Positions 1 through 5,377 of a DNA stretch of 6,568 nt are shown in pieces. Below the pieces are notes generated by a model. That model was not told the origin of the DNA, made no database searches, and was given only the letters and a program-made list of their open reading frames with translations. Origin of the DNA: an uncultured Collinsella sp. (GTDB taxonomy: Bacteria > Actinomycetota > Coriobacteriia > Coriobacteriales > Coriobacteriaceae); assembly GCA_902495265.1 (NCBI GenBank), contig CABUWR010000078.1:1-6568 (forward strand), given 5' to 3'. Each line of letters starts with the position of its first letter. Within the stretch, counting starts at the first letter, position 1. A program made the translations under genes and the position numbers.

Positions 1-1644
1 ATCAAAGTCGACGAACTCCTCAAACAGTGGCTCGACGGCAATCTTGGAATAATCAACCGTGGGCTTGAGCGGCTTGACGAAGGGGCTCGCGGTGTTGCCG
101 GCCTCGGCAGCCTTGGCAGCAGCGGCACCGGACTGGAAACCCTTCTCGGGCTTCATGTGCGGGAACAGCAGCACGTCGCGGATGGAAGCCTGGTTGGTGA
201 GCAGCATGACCACGCGGTCGATACCGATGCCGATGCCGCCCGCGGGAGGCATACCGTACTCGAGGGCGCGCACGTAATCCTCGTCGTACTCCATGGCCTC
301 GTCGTCGCCGCCGGCCTTCTCGGCCATCTGGGCAGCGAAGCGCTCGGCCTGGTCGACCGGATCGTTGAGCTCGGAGAACGCGTTCGCGTACTCGTGGCCG
401 GCGATGACCAGCTCAAAGCGATGGGTCAGGCGCGGGTCATCCTCAAAGCGCTTGGCAAGCGGGCTAACCTCGATGGGGTAATCGCACACGAAGGTGGGGT
501 TGACGATGGTGTCCTCGCCCAGCTCATCGTAGATCTCGGCGATGATCTTGCCGGCGGTCCACTCGGGCTTGATCTCCAGGCCCTTCTCACGTGCGGCGGC
601 AGCAAGCTCCTCAACCGGCGTGTCGATGGTGACCTGCTTACCAATCACGTCAGAGACGATATCGGTCATGGGGCGACTTGCCCACTCACCGGACAGGTCG
701 ATAGTCTGGCCCTGATACTCAATAACCTCGGGGTTGCCGATAGCCTTGTTAGCGGCCTTGATGACGCCCTGGGCGAGCGCCTTCATGCCCTCGAGATCGG
801 AGAAGGCGCGGTAGGCCTCCATCGTGGTGAACTCGGGATTGTGGGTAAGGTCCATGCCCTCGTTGCGGAAGATACGACCGATCTCGAACACGCGCTCAAA
901 ACCACCGACGATGCAGCGCTTGAGGTGCAGCTCGGTGGCGATACGCAGGTAGCACTCCTGATCGAGCGCGTTGAAGTGCGTGATGAACGGCTTGGCAGTA
1001 GCTCCGCCCTGGATGGTCTGCAGGATGGGGGTCTCAACCTCCATGTAGCCATCGGACTCCATAAAGCGGCGGAACGTGGAGAGGATCTGCGAGCGCTTGC
1101 GGAAGGTCTCGCGAACGTCGTCGTTGGCGATCAGGTCGACATAGCGCTGACGATAGCGGGTCTCCTTGTCGGAGAGACCGTGGAACTTCTCGGGCAGCGG
1201 GCGAACGGCCTTGGACAGCAGCGTCGCACTCTTGGGGGCAACGGAAAGCTGGCCACGCTTGGTGCGCACGACTACACCGGTCACGCCCAGGATATCGCCC
1301 AGGTCGAGTGCCTTGAGCGTGTTCCAGGCGGCCTCGTCCATATCGTTGATGCGGCAGAACAGCTGGATCTCGCCGGTCGCGTCGCGCACGACGATGAACA
1401 TAATCTTGCCCTGACCGCGCTTGGCCACCACACGGCCGCCGATCTTCACGACGTCCTCGGTGTCCTCGCCATTGGTGAGCTCGGCGTACTTAGTCTCGAC
1501 GTCGACGACGTAGTCCTCAATCTCGGAGTGCTCGGGATAGGGGTTCTGGCCCGCCTCGAACAGGGAGGCACGCTTGGCCAGGCGGGTGGCGCGCTCGTCA
1601 TTGAGCGTCGATGCCTGATCGGCGGCGTTCTGGTTTTCTGCCAT
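1..1644 (-). CDS. lysS: Lysyl-tRNA synthetase, class II (3' end beyond window)
   Basis: Charges tRNA-Lys with lysine in the cytoplasm using ATP. The ATG at 1644-1642 follows a GAGGAG ribosome binding site (1656-1651) at 6-base spacing. The window holds 548 codons with no stop. An N-terminal OB-fold anticodon-binding domain spans about residues 60-165 (RGQGKIMFIVVRD at 76-88). The class II catalytic domain follows. Motif 1 is around 192-207 (YMEVETPIL at 200-208). Motif 2 spans 261-274 (FRNEG to HNPEFT). GHEYANAFSELND (416-428) and motif 3 (GMPPAGGIGIGIDR at 464-477) are LysRS signatures. A typical bacterial LysRS ends shortly after motif 3, near 500 residues. This one continues through an Ala/Gly-rich linker (about 503-520) and is still open at residue 548 (FEEFVDFD), suggesting an appended C-terminal domain. 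It lies downstream of greA in the same direction, a common pairing. Identity is very secure; the nature of the extension is inferred. Confidence 0.97.
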   Translation of the reverse strand, partial: MAENQNAADQASTLNDERATRLAKRASLFEAGQNPYPEHSEIEDYVVDVETKYAELTNGEDTEDVVKIGGRVVAKRGQGKIMFIVVRDATGEIQLFCRINDMDEAAWNTLKALDLGDILGVTGVVVRTKRGQLSVAPKSATLLSKAVRPLPEKFHGLSDKETRYRQRYVDLIANDDVRETFRKRSQILSTFRRFMESDGYMEVETPILQTIQGGATAKPFITHFNALDQECYLRIATELHLKRCIVGGFERVFEIGRIFRNEGMDLTHNPEFTTMEAYRAFSDLEGMKALAQGVIKAANKAIGNPEVIEYQGQTIDLSGEWASRPMTDIVSDVIGKQVTIDTPVEELAAAAREKGLEIKPEWTAGKIIAEIYDELGEDTIVNPTFVCDYPIEVSPLAKRFEDDPRLTHRFELVIAGHEYANAFSELNDPVDQAERFAAQMAEKAGGDDEAMEYDEDYVRALEYGMPPAGGIGIGIDRVVMLLTNQASIRDVLLFPHMKPEKGFQSGAAAAKAAEAGNTASPFVKPLKPTVDYSKIAVEPLFEEFVDFD

Positions 1645-1665
1645 AGTTAGCTCCTCAAACTAAAA

Positions 1666-1694
1666 CGCTCCCCAGGATTCGGTCCCAGGGAGCG
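1666..1694 (-). terminator. Terminator-like hairpin between greA and lysS
   Basis: On the minus strand, CGCTCCC (1694-1688) pairs perfectly with GGGAGCG (1672-1666) across a 15-base loop. TTTTAGTTT (1665-1657) follows directly, and the lysS ribosome binding site starts at 1656. The shape is that of a weak to moderate intrinsic terminator at the end of greA. Because lysS has no obvious separate promoter in the 78-base gap, it could act as a partial terminator or attenuator that sets lysS below greA. A second complementary pair (1718-1712 with 1686-1680) interleaves with this stem. Confidence 0.55.
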
Positions 1695-1722
1695 AAAACA
1701 AACCTTTACGCGGGACCGTGGT

Positions 1723-2193
1723 CTAGCGTGCGATCTTGGCGATGGTGTAGATGCGGGTCTTGCCGGAAGGCGTAACGACCTCGACGGAGTCGCCCTCGCC
1801 ATGACCAATGATGGCGTGGCCGACCGGAGACTCGTTGGAGATCTTGTGCTCGAGCGAGTTGGTCTCGGTGGTACCGACAAGCGTGACCTCCATGACCTCA
1901 CCGTTGGGATCAATCAACGAAACGGTGGAACCGATGGAGACGGTCAGATCACCCGTGGTGGCAGCAACCTGGGCGTTGGCGAGAATAGCCTGAATCTCGG
2001 CGATGCGAGCAGCATTCTGGGCCTGCTTGTCCTTGGCGGCATCGTACTCGGAGTTCTCCGAAAGGTCGCCGAACGCGCGGGCTTCCTTGATGTCCTCGAC
2101 GATCTCCTTGGCGTAATCGCCCTCACGCCAAGCGAGCTCCTCGACGAGCTTCTGGCGGCCCTCAGCGGTCAGTACGATCTGGCTTGCGTCCAT
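1723..2193 (-). CDS. greA: Transcription elongation factor GreA
   Basis: GreA enters the secondary channel of RNA polymerase and stimulates cleavage of backtracked RNA, rescuing stalled elongation complexes. The 156-residue length is normal for the family. Residues 1-75 form the antiparallel coiled-coil. Its tip carries the family signature GDLSENSEYDAAKDKQ (42-57), with the acidic residues D43 and E46 that help position the catalytic metal. The C-terminal half is the FKBP-like domain, with the signature ESPVGHAIIGHGEGDSVEV (121-139). The ATG at 2193-2191 is preceded by GGGGAG (2207-2202) at 8-base spacing. The stop codon at 1725-1723 lies 78 bases before lysS, and the strong tatA terminator lies upstream, so greA probably starts its own transcript, possibly shared with lysS. 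All key residues are present and the identification is secure. Confidence 0.97.
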   Translation of the reverse strand: MDASQIVLTAEGRQKLVEELAWREGDYAKEIVEDIKEARAFGDLSENSEYDAAKDKQAQNAARIAEIQAILANAQVAATTGDLTVSIGSTVSLIDPNGEVMEVTLVGTTETNSLEHKISNESPVGHAIIGHGEGDSVEVVTPSGKTRIYTIAKIAR

Positions 2194-2208
2194 ACGGATA
2201 TCTCCCCA

Positions 2209-2234
2209 ACTATGATGTAACGATCAACTGTCAA
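2209..2234 (-). promoter_or_regulatory. Possible greA promoter (perfect -35, poor -10)
   Basis: A perfect TTGACA lies on the minus strand at 2234-2229, between the tatA terminator and greA. The -10 partner is doubtful. CATAGT (2214-2209) is only 14 bases away, and the hexamer at 17 bases (AGTTGG) is a poor match. Any start site linked to these would fall very close to the greA ribosome binding site at 2207-2202. A promoter is expected here because the upstream terminator is strong, but the exact elements are uncertain. Confidence 0.3.
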
Positions 2235-2247
2235 CAAAAACGAAAAA

Positions 2248-2275
2248 GACCGGCTAGCCTGCGGGCAAGCCGGTC
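2248..2275 (-). terminator. Intrinsic terminator after tatA
   Basis: On the minus strand, GACCGGCT (2275-2268) pairs with AGCCGGTC (2255-2248). A further 3-bp GCC/GGC helix inside lies beyond a single A/A mismatch (plus-strand reading). A T-rich tail TTTTTCG and then TTTTTG follows (2247-2235). The 8-bp GC-rich stem and the T tract make this a convincing terminator for tatA, separating it from greA. Confidence 0.88.
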
Positions 2276-2300
2276 AGGTGCTCACCCCAAAGGGATGGGA

Positions 2301-2576
2301 CTACTCTGCGTCCGCGTCGCTGTCCTCTGCCTTCTTTTGCTTGGCAGCAGCGAGCTTGGCCTCGAGCTCTGCGATCTCCTTGTCCTCCTTGGACTCCTCG
2401 ACCACAACGTCCTCGGCCTGCTTGGTTTCGCCCTTATCGTCGCCCTCCATACCCTCGCGGATATTCTTGACGGTAGAGCCGAGGGACTTACCGAGCTTCG
2501 GCAGGTTCTTAGGCCCAAAGATAATCAGGACAACAACGAGAATAATGATGAGCTCAGGAGCCCTCAGTCCAAACAT
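2301..2576 (-). CDS. tatA: Sec-independent protein translocase subunit TatA
   Basis: TatA oligomerises in the cytoplasmic membrane with TatC to move folded, twin-arginine-signal proteins across it. The 91-residue protein has a short N-terminus (MFGLRAPE), then a hydrophobic segment [11 protein letters not shown] (10-20). The hinge and signature [14 protein letters not shown] (20-33) leads into an amphipathic helix to about residue 43, and an acidic, Lys/Glu-rich soluble tail completes the protein. The ATG at 2576-2574 is chosen because GGAGGT (2586-2581) sits just upstream and the TatA N-terminus starts there. A longer in-frame reading extends into the tRNA-Pro gene and is spurious. The gene stands alone, with its own promoter and terminator, and no tatB or tatC is in the window. 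TatA, TatE and TatB are similar, but the FGPK motif and short length favour TatA/E. Confidence 0.93.
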   Translation of the reverse strand: MFGLRAPELIIILVVVLIIFGPKNLPKLGKSLGSTVKNIREGMEGDDKGETKQAEDVVVEESKEDKEIAELEAKLAAAKQKKAEDSDADAE

Positions 2577-2612
2577 GTAGACCTCCACAATACAGCGAGA
2601 CAAGCTCGAATG

Positions 2613-2641
2613 AGTATACCGCGGGTATCGCGGTATCACAA
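2613..2641 (-). promoter_or_regulatory. tatA promoter (sigma-70 type)
   Basis: On the minus strand, TTGTGA (2641-2636; 4 of 6 to consensus) and TATACT (2618-2613; 5 of 6) are spaced by exactly 17 bases. The predicted start near 2606 gives a leader of about 30 bases before the tatA ATG. The promoter lies just downstream of the tRNA-Pro terminator, where a new transcript must begin. Its spacer is largely filled by an inverted repeat, listed separately. Confidence 0.62.
2616..2636. repeat. Inverted repeat within the tatA promoter spacer, possible operator
   Basis: ATACCGCG (2616-2623) and CGCGGTAT (2629-2636) are perfect 8-base inverted arms around a 5-base centre. A nested repeat shares the left arm: ATACC (2616-2620) and GGTAT (2624-2628). 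Together there are three half-sites of the form ATACC/GGTAT. The repeat lies between the proposed -35 and -10 hexamers and touches both, a classic place for repressor binding. No regulator gene is in the window, so the function is inferred from geometry alone. Confidence 0.45.
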
Positions 2642-2649
2642 CACTAGCT

Positions 2650-2678
2650 AAAAAAAGGGACCGCAAGAAGCGGTCCCT
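2650..2678 (-). terminator. Strong intrinsic terminator after tRNA-Pro
   Basis: On the minus strand, a 9-bp perfect stem (AGGGACCGC at 2678-2670 with its complement at 2664-2656) has a 5-base loop. It runs into seven consecutive T residues (2656-2650). It begins about 10 bases after the tRNA 3' end and isolates the tRNA transcript from tatA. Confidence 0.93.
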
Positions 2679-2688
2679 CCTCATGCTC

Positions 2689-2765
2689 TGGTCGGGTTGA
2701 CTGGATTTGAACCAGCGACCCCTGCGTCCCGAACGCAGTGCTCTACCAAACTGAGCCACAACCCG
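2689..2765 (-). tRNA. tRNA-Pro (anticodon CGG)
   Basis: This is a full 77-base cloverleaf on the minus strand. The acceptor stem is CGGGTTG (2765-2759) with CAACCCG (2699-2693), followed by discriminator A and an encoded CCA (2691-2689). The D stem is GCTC/GAGC with GGTA in the loop. The anticodon stem is CTGCG/CGCAG with loop TTCGGGA (2733-2727), giving anticodon CGG at 2731-2729 and G37, as expected for proline. The T arm carries TTCAAAT. It reads CCG codons, which matter in a GC-rich genome. It stands as a single tRNA gene with its own terminator. No stem mismatch suggests a pseudogene. Confidence 0.96.
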
Positions 2766-2776
2766 TTAGCTCGACT

Positions 2777-2806
2777 ATAGTAACAAAGATTTCCGTCGTG
2801 TGCCAG
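2777..2806 (-). promoter_or_regulatory. Possible tRNA-Pro promoter
   Basis: On the minus strand, CTGGCA (2806-2801; 4 of 6) and TACTAT (2782-2777; 4 of 6) are 18 bases apart. An overlapping TATAGT (2779-2774) is a better -10 but lacks a good -35. No clear terminator follows ispE (stop at 2817-2815), so the tRNA may also be read through from ispE and cut out by processing. Confidence 0.35.
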
Positions 2807-2814
2807 AGAAATTT

Positions 2815-3711
2815 TTACTTCTTTGGCGCTTCAATGCGAACCGTGTCGGAAACGAGCTCCGTTGCATAAGCCCACCAGCCGTTTTGTTGAGCGTCTGCCG
2901 CAAGATTGACTGCCGTGGCGGCGGTATCGCAGAGAGCAAACGAGCAGGCACCCGAACCGCACACGTTTGCGGCAATGGTACCGTCCTGTGAACGGAGCCA
3001 GTCGAGCAGCGTTTGGATCCGCGGCTCCATCTGCGCGGAAATGACACCCAGGTTGTTGTGGACGAGCGCGTAGGCCGCCTCTGCGTCTCCCGAGCGAAGG
3101 GCAGATGCGATTGCTCCGGGCTTGTCCGCAGGCGCTGGGATCTCGTCAAAACGTCGATAGGCTTCAATTGTTGAAACGCTTGCCTCGCGCGGCTTGACCA
3201 GCACGACGGGTGTCGCGGGTAGTGCGGGGTACTCGGTTGCCAGCACGTCTCCCCCACCCACGTAAAATGCAGGGCTGGCATGCAAAAAGAAGGGAACGTC
3301 GGCGCCAATGCCGCGCGCGATGTTGTCCAGCGCGGGATCGGCACGGTCGATGCCCCAACTCTCTGCCAAGGCGACAATGACCGCCGCGGCATCCGTCGAA
3401 GGACCGCCCAGGCCGGCACACAACGGGATGCGCTTCTCGATTGTGATGAAGACGTTAGCTTCGCGACCATAATGCTCGGCCATAGCAGCGGCCGCACGAT
3501 ACGCCGTATTCTTTTGCATGGGAAAGTCGGATGCCGGAATCGTCTGAACGGTCAGCGCCTGTGCCGGCGTAACCGTCACGGTATCGACAAGGCCGACGGC
3601 TGCCATCAGGGAATCGACCTTATGGTAGCCGCGGTCGTCGCGCTCGGTATGAACCCCCAGATAGAGGTTGATCTTTGCCGGCGCGGAAAGGGTCAGGGAC
3701 CAATCGGTCAC
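2815..3711 (-). CDS. ispE: 4-diphosphocytidyl-2-C-methyl-D-erythritol kinase
   Basis: IspE phosphorylates the 2-hydroxyl of CDP-methylerythritol with ATP, the fourth enzyme of the MEP isoprenoid pathway. It is a 298-residue GHMP kinase of normal length. Motif 1 is APAKINLYL (10-18, with catalytic-site K13), followed by GYHKVDSL (28-35). The glycine-rich ATP loop is PLCAGLGGPSTDAAA (96-110). GADVPFFL (136-143) contains the probable catalytic base D138. The C-terminal GHMP motif is VCGSGACSFAL (250-260). The start is GTG at 3711-3709, with GAGGAG 8 bases upstream inside the last veg codons. Only 2 bases separate it from the veg stop, so translation is probably coupled. Oddities are Lys after GYH where Glu is common, and GGPST where GGGSS is usual. 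Both look like lineage variants and not damage, since every other motif is intact. Confidence 0.93.
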   Translation of the reverse strand: MTDWSLTLSAPAKINLYLGVHTERDDRGYHKVDSLMAAVGLVDTVTVTPAQALTVQTIPASDFPMQKNTAYRAAAAMAEHYGREANVFITIEKRIPLCAGLGGPSTDAAAVIVALAESWGIDRADPALDNIARGIGADVPFFLHASPAFYVGGGDVLATEYPALPATPVVLVKPREASVSTIEAYRRFDEIPAPADKPGAIASALRSGDAEAAYALVHNNLGVISAQMEPRIQTLLDWLRSQDGTIAANVCGSGACSFALCDTAATAVNLAADAQQNGWWAYATELVSDTVRIEAPKK

Positions 3712-3713
3712 CG

Positions 3714-4010
3714 CTAGTGCTCCTCGAGCTGATTGCCGAGCGGAGTAAAAATGTGCTCGCCGCTCTCGGGGTCAAACAGCTCGACCTGGCCGGTGAGAAC
3801 ATCAATATACTGGTAGGACTGACGCGACTTGCGGCCACGGCGCTCGTCGACCTCGACGATAAAGACTGCCGGATGGACGCTCTTGATGGTGCCCATGCGC
3901 TCGACGACGCGGGTGCGGCCCATGTTGGCCTTCACCTTAACGCGATCGCCCACCATATCGGTCAGCTTCTCGTGGATGTCGTCGACGTGATTGACTTCCA
4001 TCTCTTCCAT
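3714..4010 (-). CDS. veg: Veg family protein (DUF1021)
   Basis: This is a small 98-residue protein resembling Bacillus subtilis Veg, which is linked to biofilm gene control; its molecular role remains unclear. The core matches the family: GDRVKVKANMGRTRVVERMGTI, then the stretch around VFIVEVDERR, then SYQYIDVLTGQVELFDP. This suggests a compact beta-rich, Sm-like fold with basic residues that could contact nucleic acid (inference). I chose ATG at 4010-4008 because GGAGG (4023-4019) lies 8 bases upstream. A TTG start 24 bases earlier would place that site inside the gene, and an ATG at 4001 has no good ribosome binding site. ispE follows after 2 bases. Bacillus genomes also keep veg near ispE, which supports the identification. 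Confidence 0.88.
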   Translation of the reverse strand: MEEMEVNHVDDIHEKLTDMVGDRVKVKANMGRTRVVERMGTIKSVHPAVFIVEVDERRGRKSRQSYQYIDVLTGQVELFDPESGEHIFTPLGNQLEEH

Positions 4011-4041
4011 GAACAGGGCCTCCAGAAGGTGCAATTCAAAA

Positions 4042-4057
4042 AGGGGATAATACCCCT
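4042..4057 (-). promoter_or_regulatory. Short hairpin with T tract before veg
   Basis: On the minus strand, AGGGG (4057-4053) pairs with CCCCT (4046-4042) across the loop TATTAT, and a run of T follows (4042-4038). The stem is only 5 bp. It could be a weak terminator for rdgB-dtd, an early attenuator in the veg leader, or chance. The loop TATTAT itself resembles a -10 element, so DNA and RNA roles may overlap. Confidence 0.35.
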
Positions 4058-4077
4058 AAGATAGACAAAACTCTAAT

Positions 4078-4107
4078 ACTATAGCACCCTGCTTCCGCCA
4101 TACGCAA
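4078..4107 (-). promoter_or_regulatory. Candidate veg-ispE promoter
   Basis: On the minus strand, TTGCGT (4107-4102; 3 of 6) and TATAGT (4083-4078; 5 of 6) are 18 bases apart. The predicted start near 4071 gives a leader of about 60 bases that would include the 4057-4042 hairpin. An alternative -10 is TATTAT (4052-4047), with a weaker -35 (TTAGAG) 18 bases upstream. The 130-base gap 4011-4140 shows no gene, so a promoter somewhere in it is likely. Confidence 0.38.
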
Positions 4108-4140
4108 GTAGCTAAATAAGCCCCGTCCCAAATTGACTAC

Positions 4141-4587
4141 TTACAGGCTATCGGTGTCCAGGACTATGGTGAATGGGCCGTCGTTGACGAGGTCGACCTT
4201 CATGTCGGCACCGAAGATGCCATGCGCTACGTGCTCGACGTCCTCGCGCACAAGCGTCAGGAAGTACTCGTAGAGCTCGTTGGCGACATCGGGGGCGCCG
4301 GCATCCGTAAACGATGGGCGGCGGCCGTGACGGCAATCGGCGAACAGCGTGAACTGCGACACCACGAGAACCTCGCCGTCGACATCGGCAAGGGCCAGGT
4401 TGGTCTTGCCGTTCTCGTCCTCGTTAATGCGCAAGCCCCGGAGCTTGCCCCACAGCTTATCGGCCTCGGCGCGCGTGTCGCCGTGGCCCACGCCCAGCAG
4501 CACCAGATAGCCGCGCCCAATTTTGCCCACGCACTCGCCGTCGACCGTCACGCCGGCGTTGAGCACGCGCTGCACCACCGCACGCAC
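4141..4587 (-). CDS. dtd: D-aminoacyl-tRNA deacylase
   Basis: Dtd hydrolyses D-amino acids (and glycine misattached to tRNA-Ala) from tRNA, keeping the wrong stereoisomer out of translation. Its 148 residues match the family. The start MRAVVQRV holds the conserved Arg7 region. SQFTLFAD (77-84) is the first active-site motif. NDGPFT (135-140) is the second, containing the Gly-cisPro pair that screens substrate chirality. The start is GTG at 4587-4585. GAGGAG, overlapping the last rdgB codons, is 6 bases upstream. The gap from the rdgB stop is 3 bases, so the two are co-transcribed and likely translationally coupled. All catalytic motifs are intact and the protein ends normally with DTDSL. Confidence 0.96.
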   Translation of the reverse strand: MRAVVQRVLNAGVTVDGECVGKIGRGYLVLLGVGHGDTRAEADKLWGKLRGLRINEDENGKTNLALADVDGEVLVVSQFTLFADCRHGRRPSFTDAGAPDVANELYEYFLTLVREDVEHVAHGIFGADMKVDLVNDGPFTIVLDTDSL

Positions 4588-4590
4588 GGC

Positions 4591-5232
4591 CTACTCCTCG
4601 CCCGTCAGTTTGGCGGATAGGTGCTCGAGCGCATGGAATCGATGGCTGATGGCGTTCTTCTCATCCGCCGTCAGCTCGGCCATGGTCTTGCCCGGCGTGT
4701 CGACCGGCAGGAACAGCGGGTCGTAGCCAAAGCCGTGATCGCCGCGGCCCTCGTGTGCGATAACGCCCTCGCAGGCGCCCTCACCATAGGTGACCAAACC
4801 GTCCGTGTCGATGAGCGCGACGACGCTCATAAAGCGCGCAGTGCGGTCCTCGTCGGCCACGCCCTCCATATTCACGAGCAGCTTGGCATTGTTGGCGGCA
4901 TCGTCACCGTGCACGCCCGCGTAGCGCGCGCTATACACACCCGGCTCGCCATCCAAGGCATCGACAACCAGGCCCGAATCGTCGGCGATGGCCATGAGCC
5001 CCGTCTCCTCTACCGCGGCCTGCGCCTTGATGATGGCGTTCTCCAAAAACGTCGTGCCGTTTTCCTCGGGATCCTCAAAATCGCCCAGCTGACCGAGTGC
5101 CACAAAGCGAACCTCGGGCATAACCTTGCCCAAAATGGTCTCGATCTCGGTGAGCTTGTGGGCGTTGCCCGTTGCCACGACGATGGTCGCCGCCGGGTCG
5201 AGGGTGTCGATGTCGATCTTCTCAAGTGCCAT
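4591..5232 (-). CDS. rdgB: RdgB/HAM1 family XTP/dITP pyrophosphatase
   Basis: Converts non-canonical purine triphosphates (XTP, ITP, dITP) to monophosphates plus pyrophosphate, keeping deaminated purines out of DNA and RNA. It has 213 residues, slightly longer than the usual 195-205 because of about 13 extra residues before the first strand. Motifs in order are VATGNAHKLTEI (19-30, triphosphate contact), ENAIIKA (64-70), IADDSGLVVDAL (82-93, with the catalytic acidic pair D84/D85), PGVYSARYAG (97-106), GFGYDPLF (167-174) and ELTADEKNAISHR (186-198). The ATG at 5232-5230 has a strong AAGGAGG site (5245-5239) with 6-base spacing. It is the first gene of a two-gene unit with dtd and follows rph after a terminator. 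Rph and an RdgB-type enzyme are also neighbours in Bacillus. The identity is secure. Confidence 0.96.
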   Translation of the reverse strand: MALEKIDIDTLDPAATIVVATGNAHKLTEIETILGKVMPEVRFVALGQLGDFEDPEENGTTFLENAIIKAQAAVEETGLMAIADDSGLVVDALDGEPGVYSARYAGVHGDDAANNAKLLVNMEGVADEDRTARFMSVVALIDTDGLVTYGEGACEGVIAHEGRGDHGFGYDPLFLPVDTPGKTMAELTADEKNAISHRFHALEHLSAKLTGEE

Positions 5233-5267
5233 AGCTGGCCTCCTTGTCTCTATAACAATGCCGTGTT

Positions 5268-5295
5268 GGGGACGACGAGGCCTCGGCCTCTCCCC
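5268..5295 (-). promoter_or_regulatory. GC-rich stem-loop in the rdgB leader
   Basis: On the minus strand, GGGGA plus GAGGC (5295-5286) pair with GCCTC (5281-5277) and TCCCC (5272-5268). The loop is 4 bases (CGAG) and a 4-base bulge (GTCG) lies on the 3' side. This gives about 10 base pairs. No T tract follows, so it is not a terminator. It lies in the expected 5' untranslated region of rdgB, about 35 bases before the start codon, and may affect mRNA stability. Confidence 0.4.
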
Positions 5296-5313
5296 CTCTT
5301 AATCAGCGGCAGT

Positions 5314-5341
5314 CTTATACTTCGACGTTTTCCCAGATAAA
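5314..5341 (-). promoter_or_regulatory. Candidate rdgB-dtd promoter
   Basis: On the minus strand, TATAAG (5319-5314) matches the -10 consensus at 5 of 6 positions. The hexamer 16 bases upstream, TTTATC (5341-5336), is a weak -35. A start near 5307 would place the GC-rich stem-loop early in the leader. The position just after the rph terminator fits, but the -35 is poor. Confidence 0.4.
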
Positions 5342-5354
5342 ACCTACCAAAATA

Positions 5355-5377
5355 AACCTGTCCTTTTTTGGCAGGTT
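5355..5377 (-). terminator. Terminator at the end of rph
   Basis: On the minus strand, AACCTGCC (5377-5370) pairs with GG-A-CAGGTT (5363-5355), with one bulged A and a six-A loop. The tail TATTTT follows (5354-5349). The rph stop codon TAA (5378-5376) overlaps the start of the stem. A second possible 3' arm, GGTAGGTT (5348-5341), could also pair with the same 5' arm. Confidence 0.72.

Noticed and set aside
157..1650. A 497-codon open frame on the plus strand, antisense to lysS
   Set aside because: The minus strand encodes an unmistakable LysRS across this whole stretch. The antisense frame is a by-product of GC-rich codon use; its translation is repetitive and matches no family I recognise.
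1645..1722. T-box riboswitch for lysS
   Set aside because: The gap is 78 bases, too short for a T-box stem I and antiterminator. No T-box consensus was seen.
2577..2759. N-terminal extension of tatA into the tRNA region
   Set aside because: The extra residues are translated tRNA-Pro and terminator sequence. A good ribosome binding site sits just before the ATG at 2576.
2775..3497. A 240-codon minus-strand frame overlapping ispE in another phase
   Set aside because: The ispE frame carries all GHMP kinase motifs; this one is Arg/Ser/Pro-rich, as out-of-frame GC-rich translations usually are.
4011..4034. Longer veg starting at a TTG codon
   Set aside because: It would bury the GGAGG site used by the ATG at 4010 and has no ribosome binding site of its own.
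4621..5340. A 239-codon plus-strand frame opposite rdgB
   Set aside because: It is a shadow of rdgB, whose motifs are complete on the minus strand.
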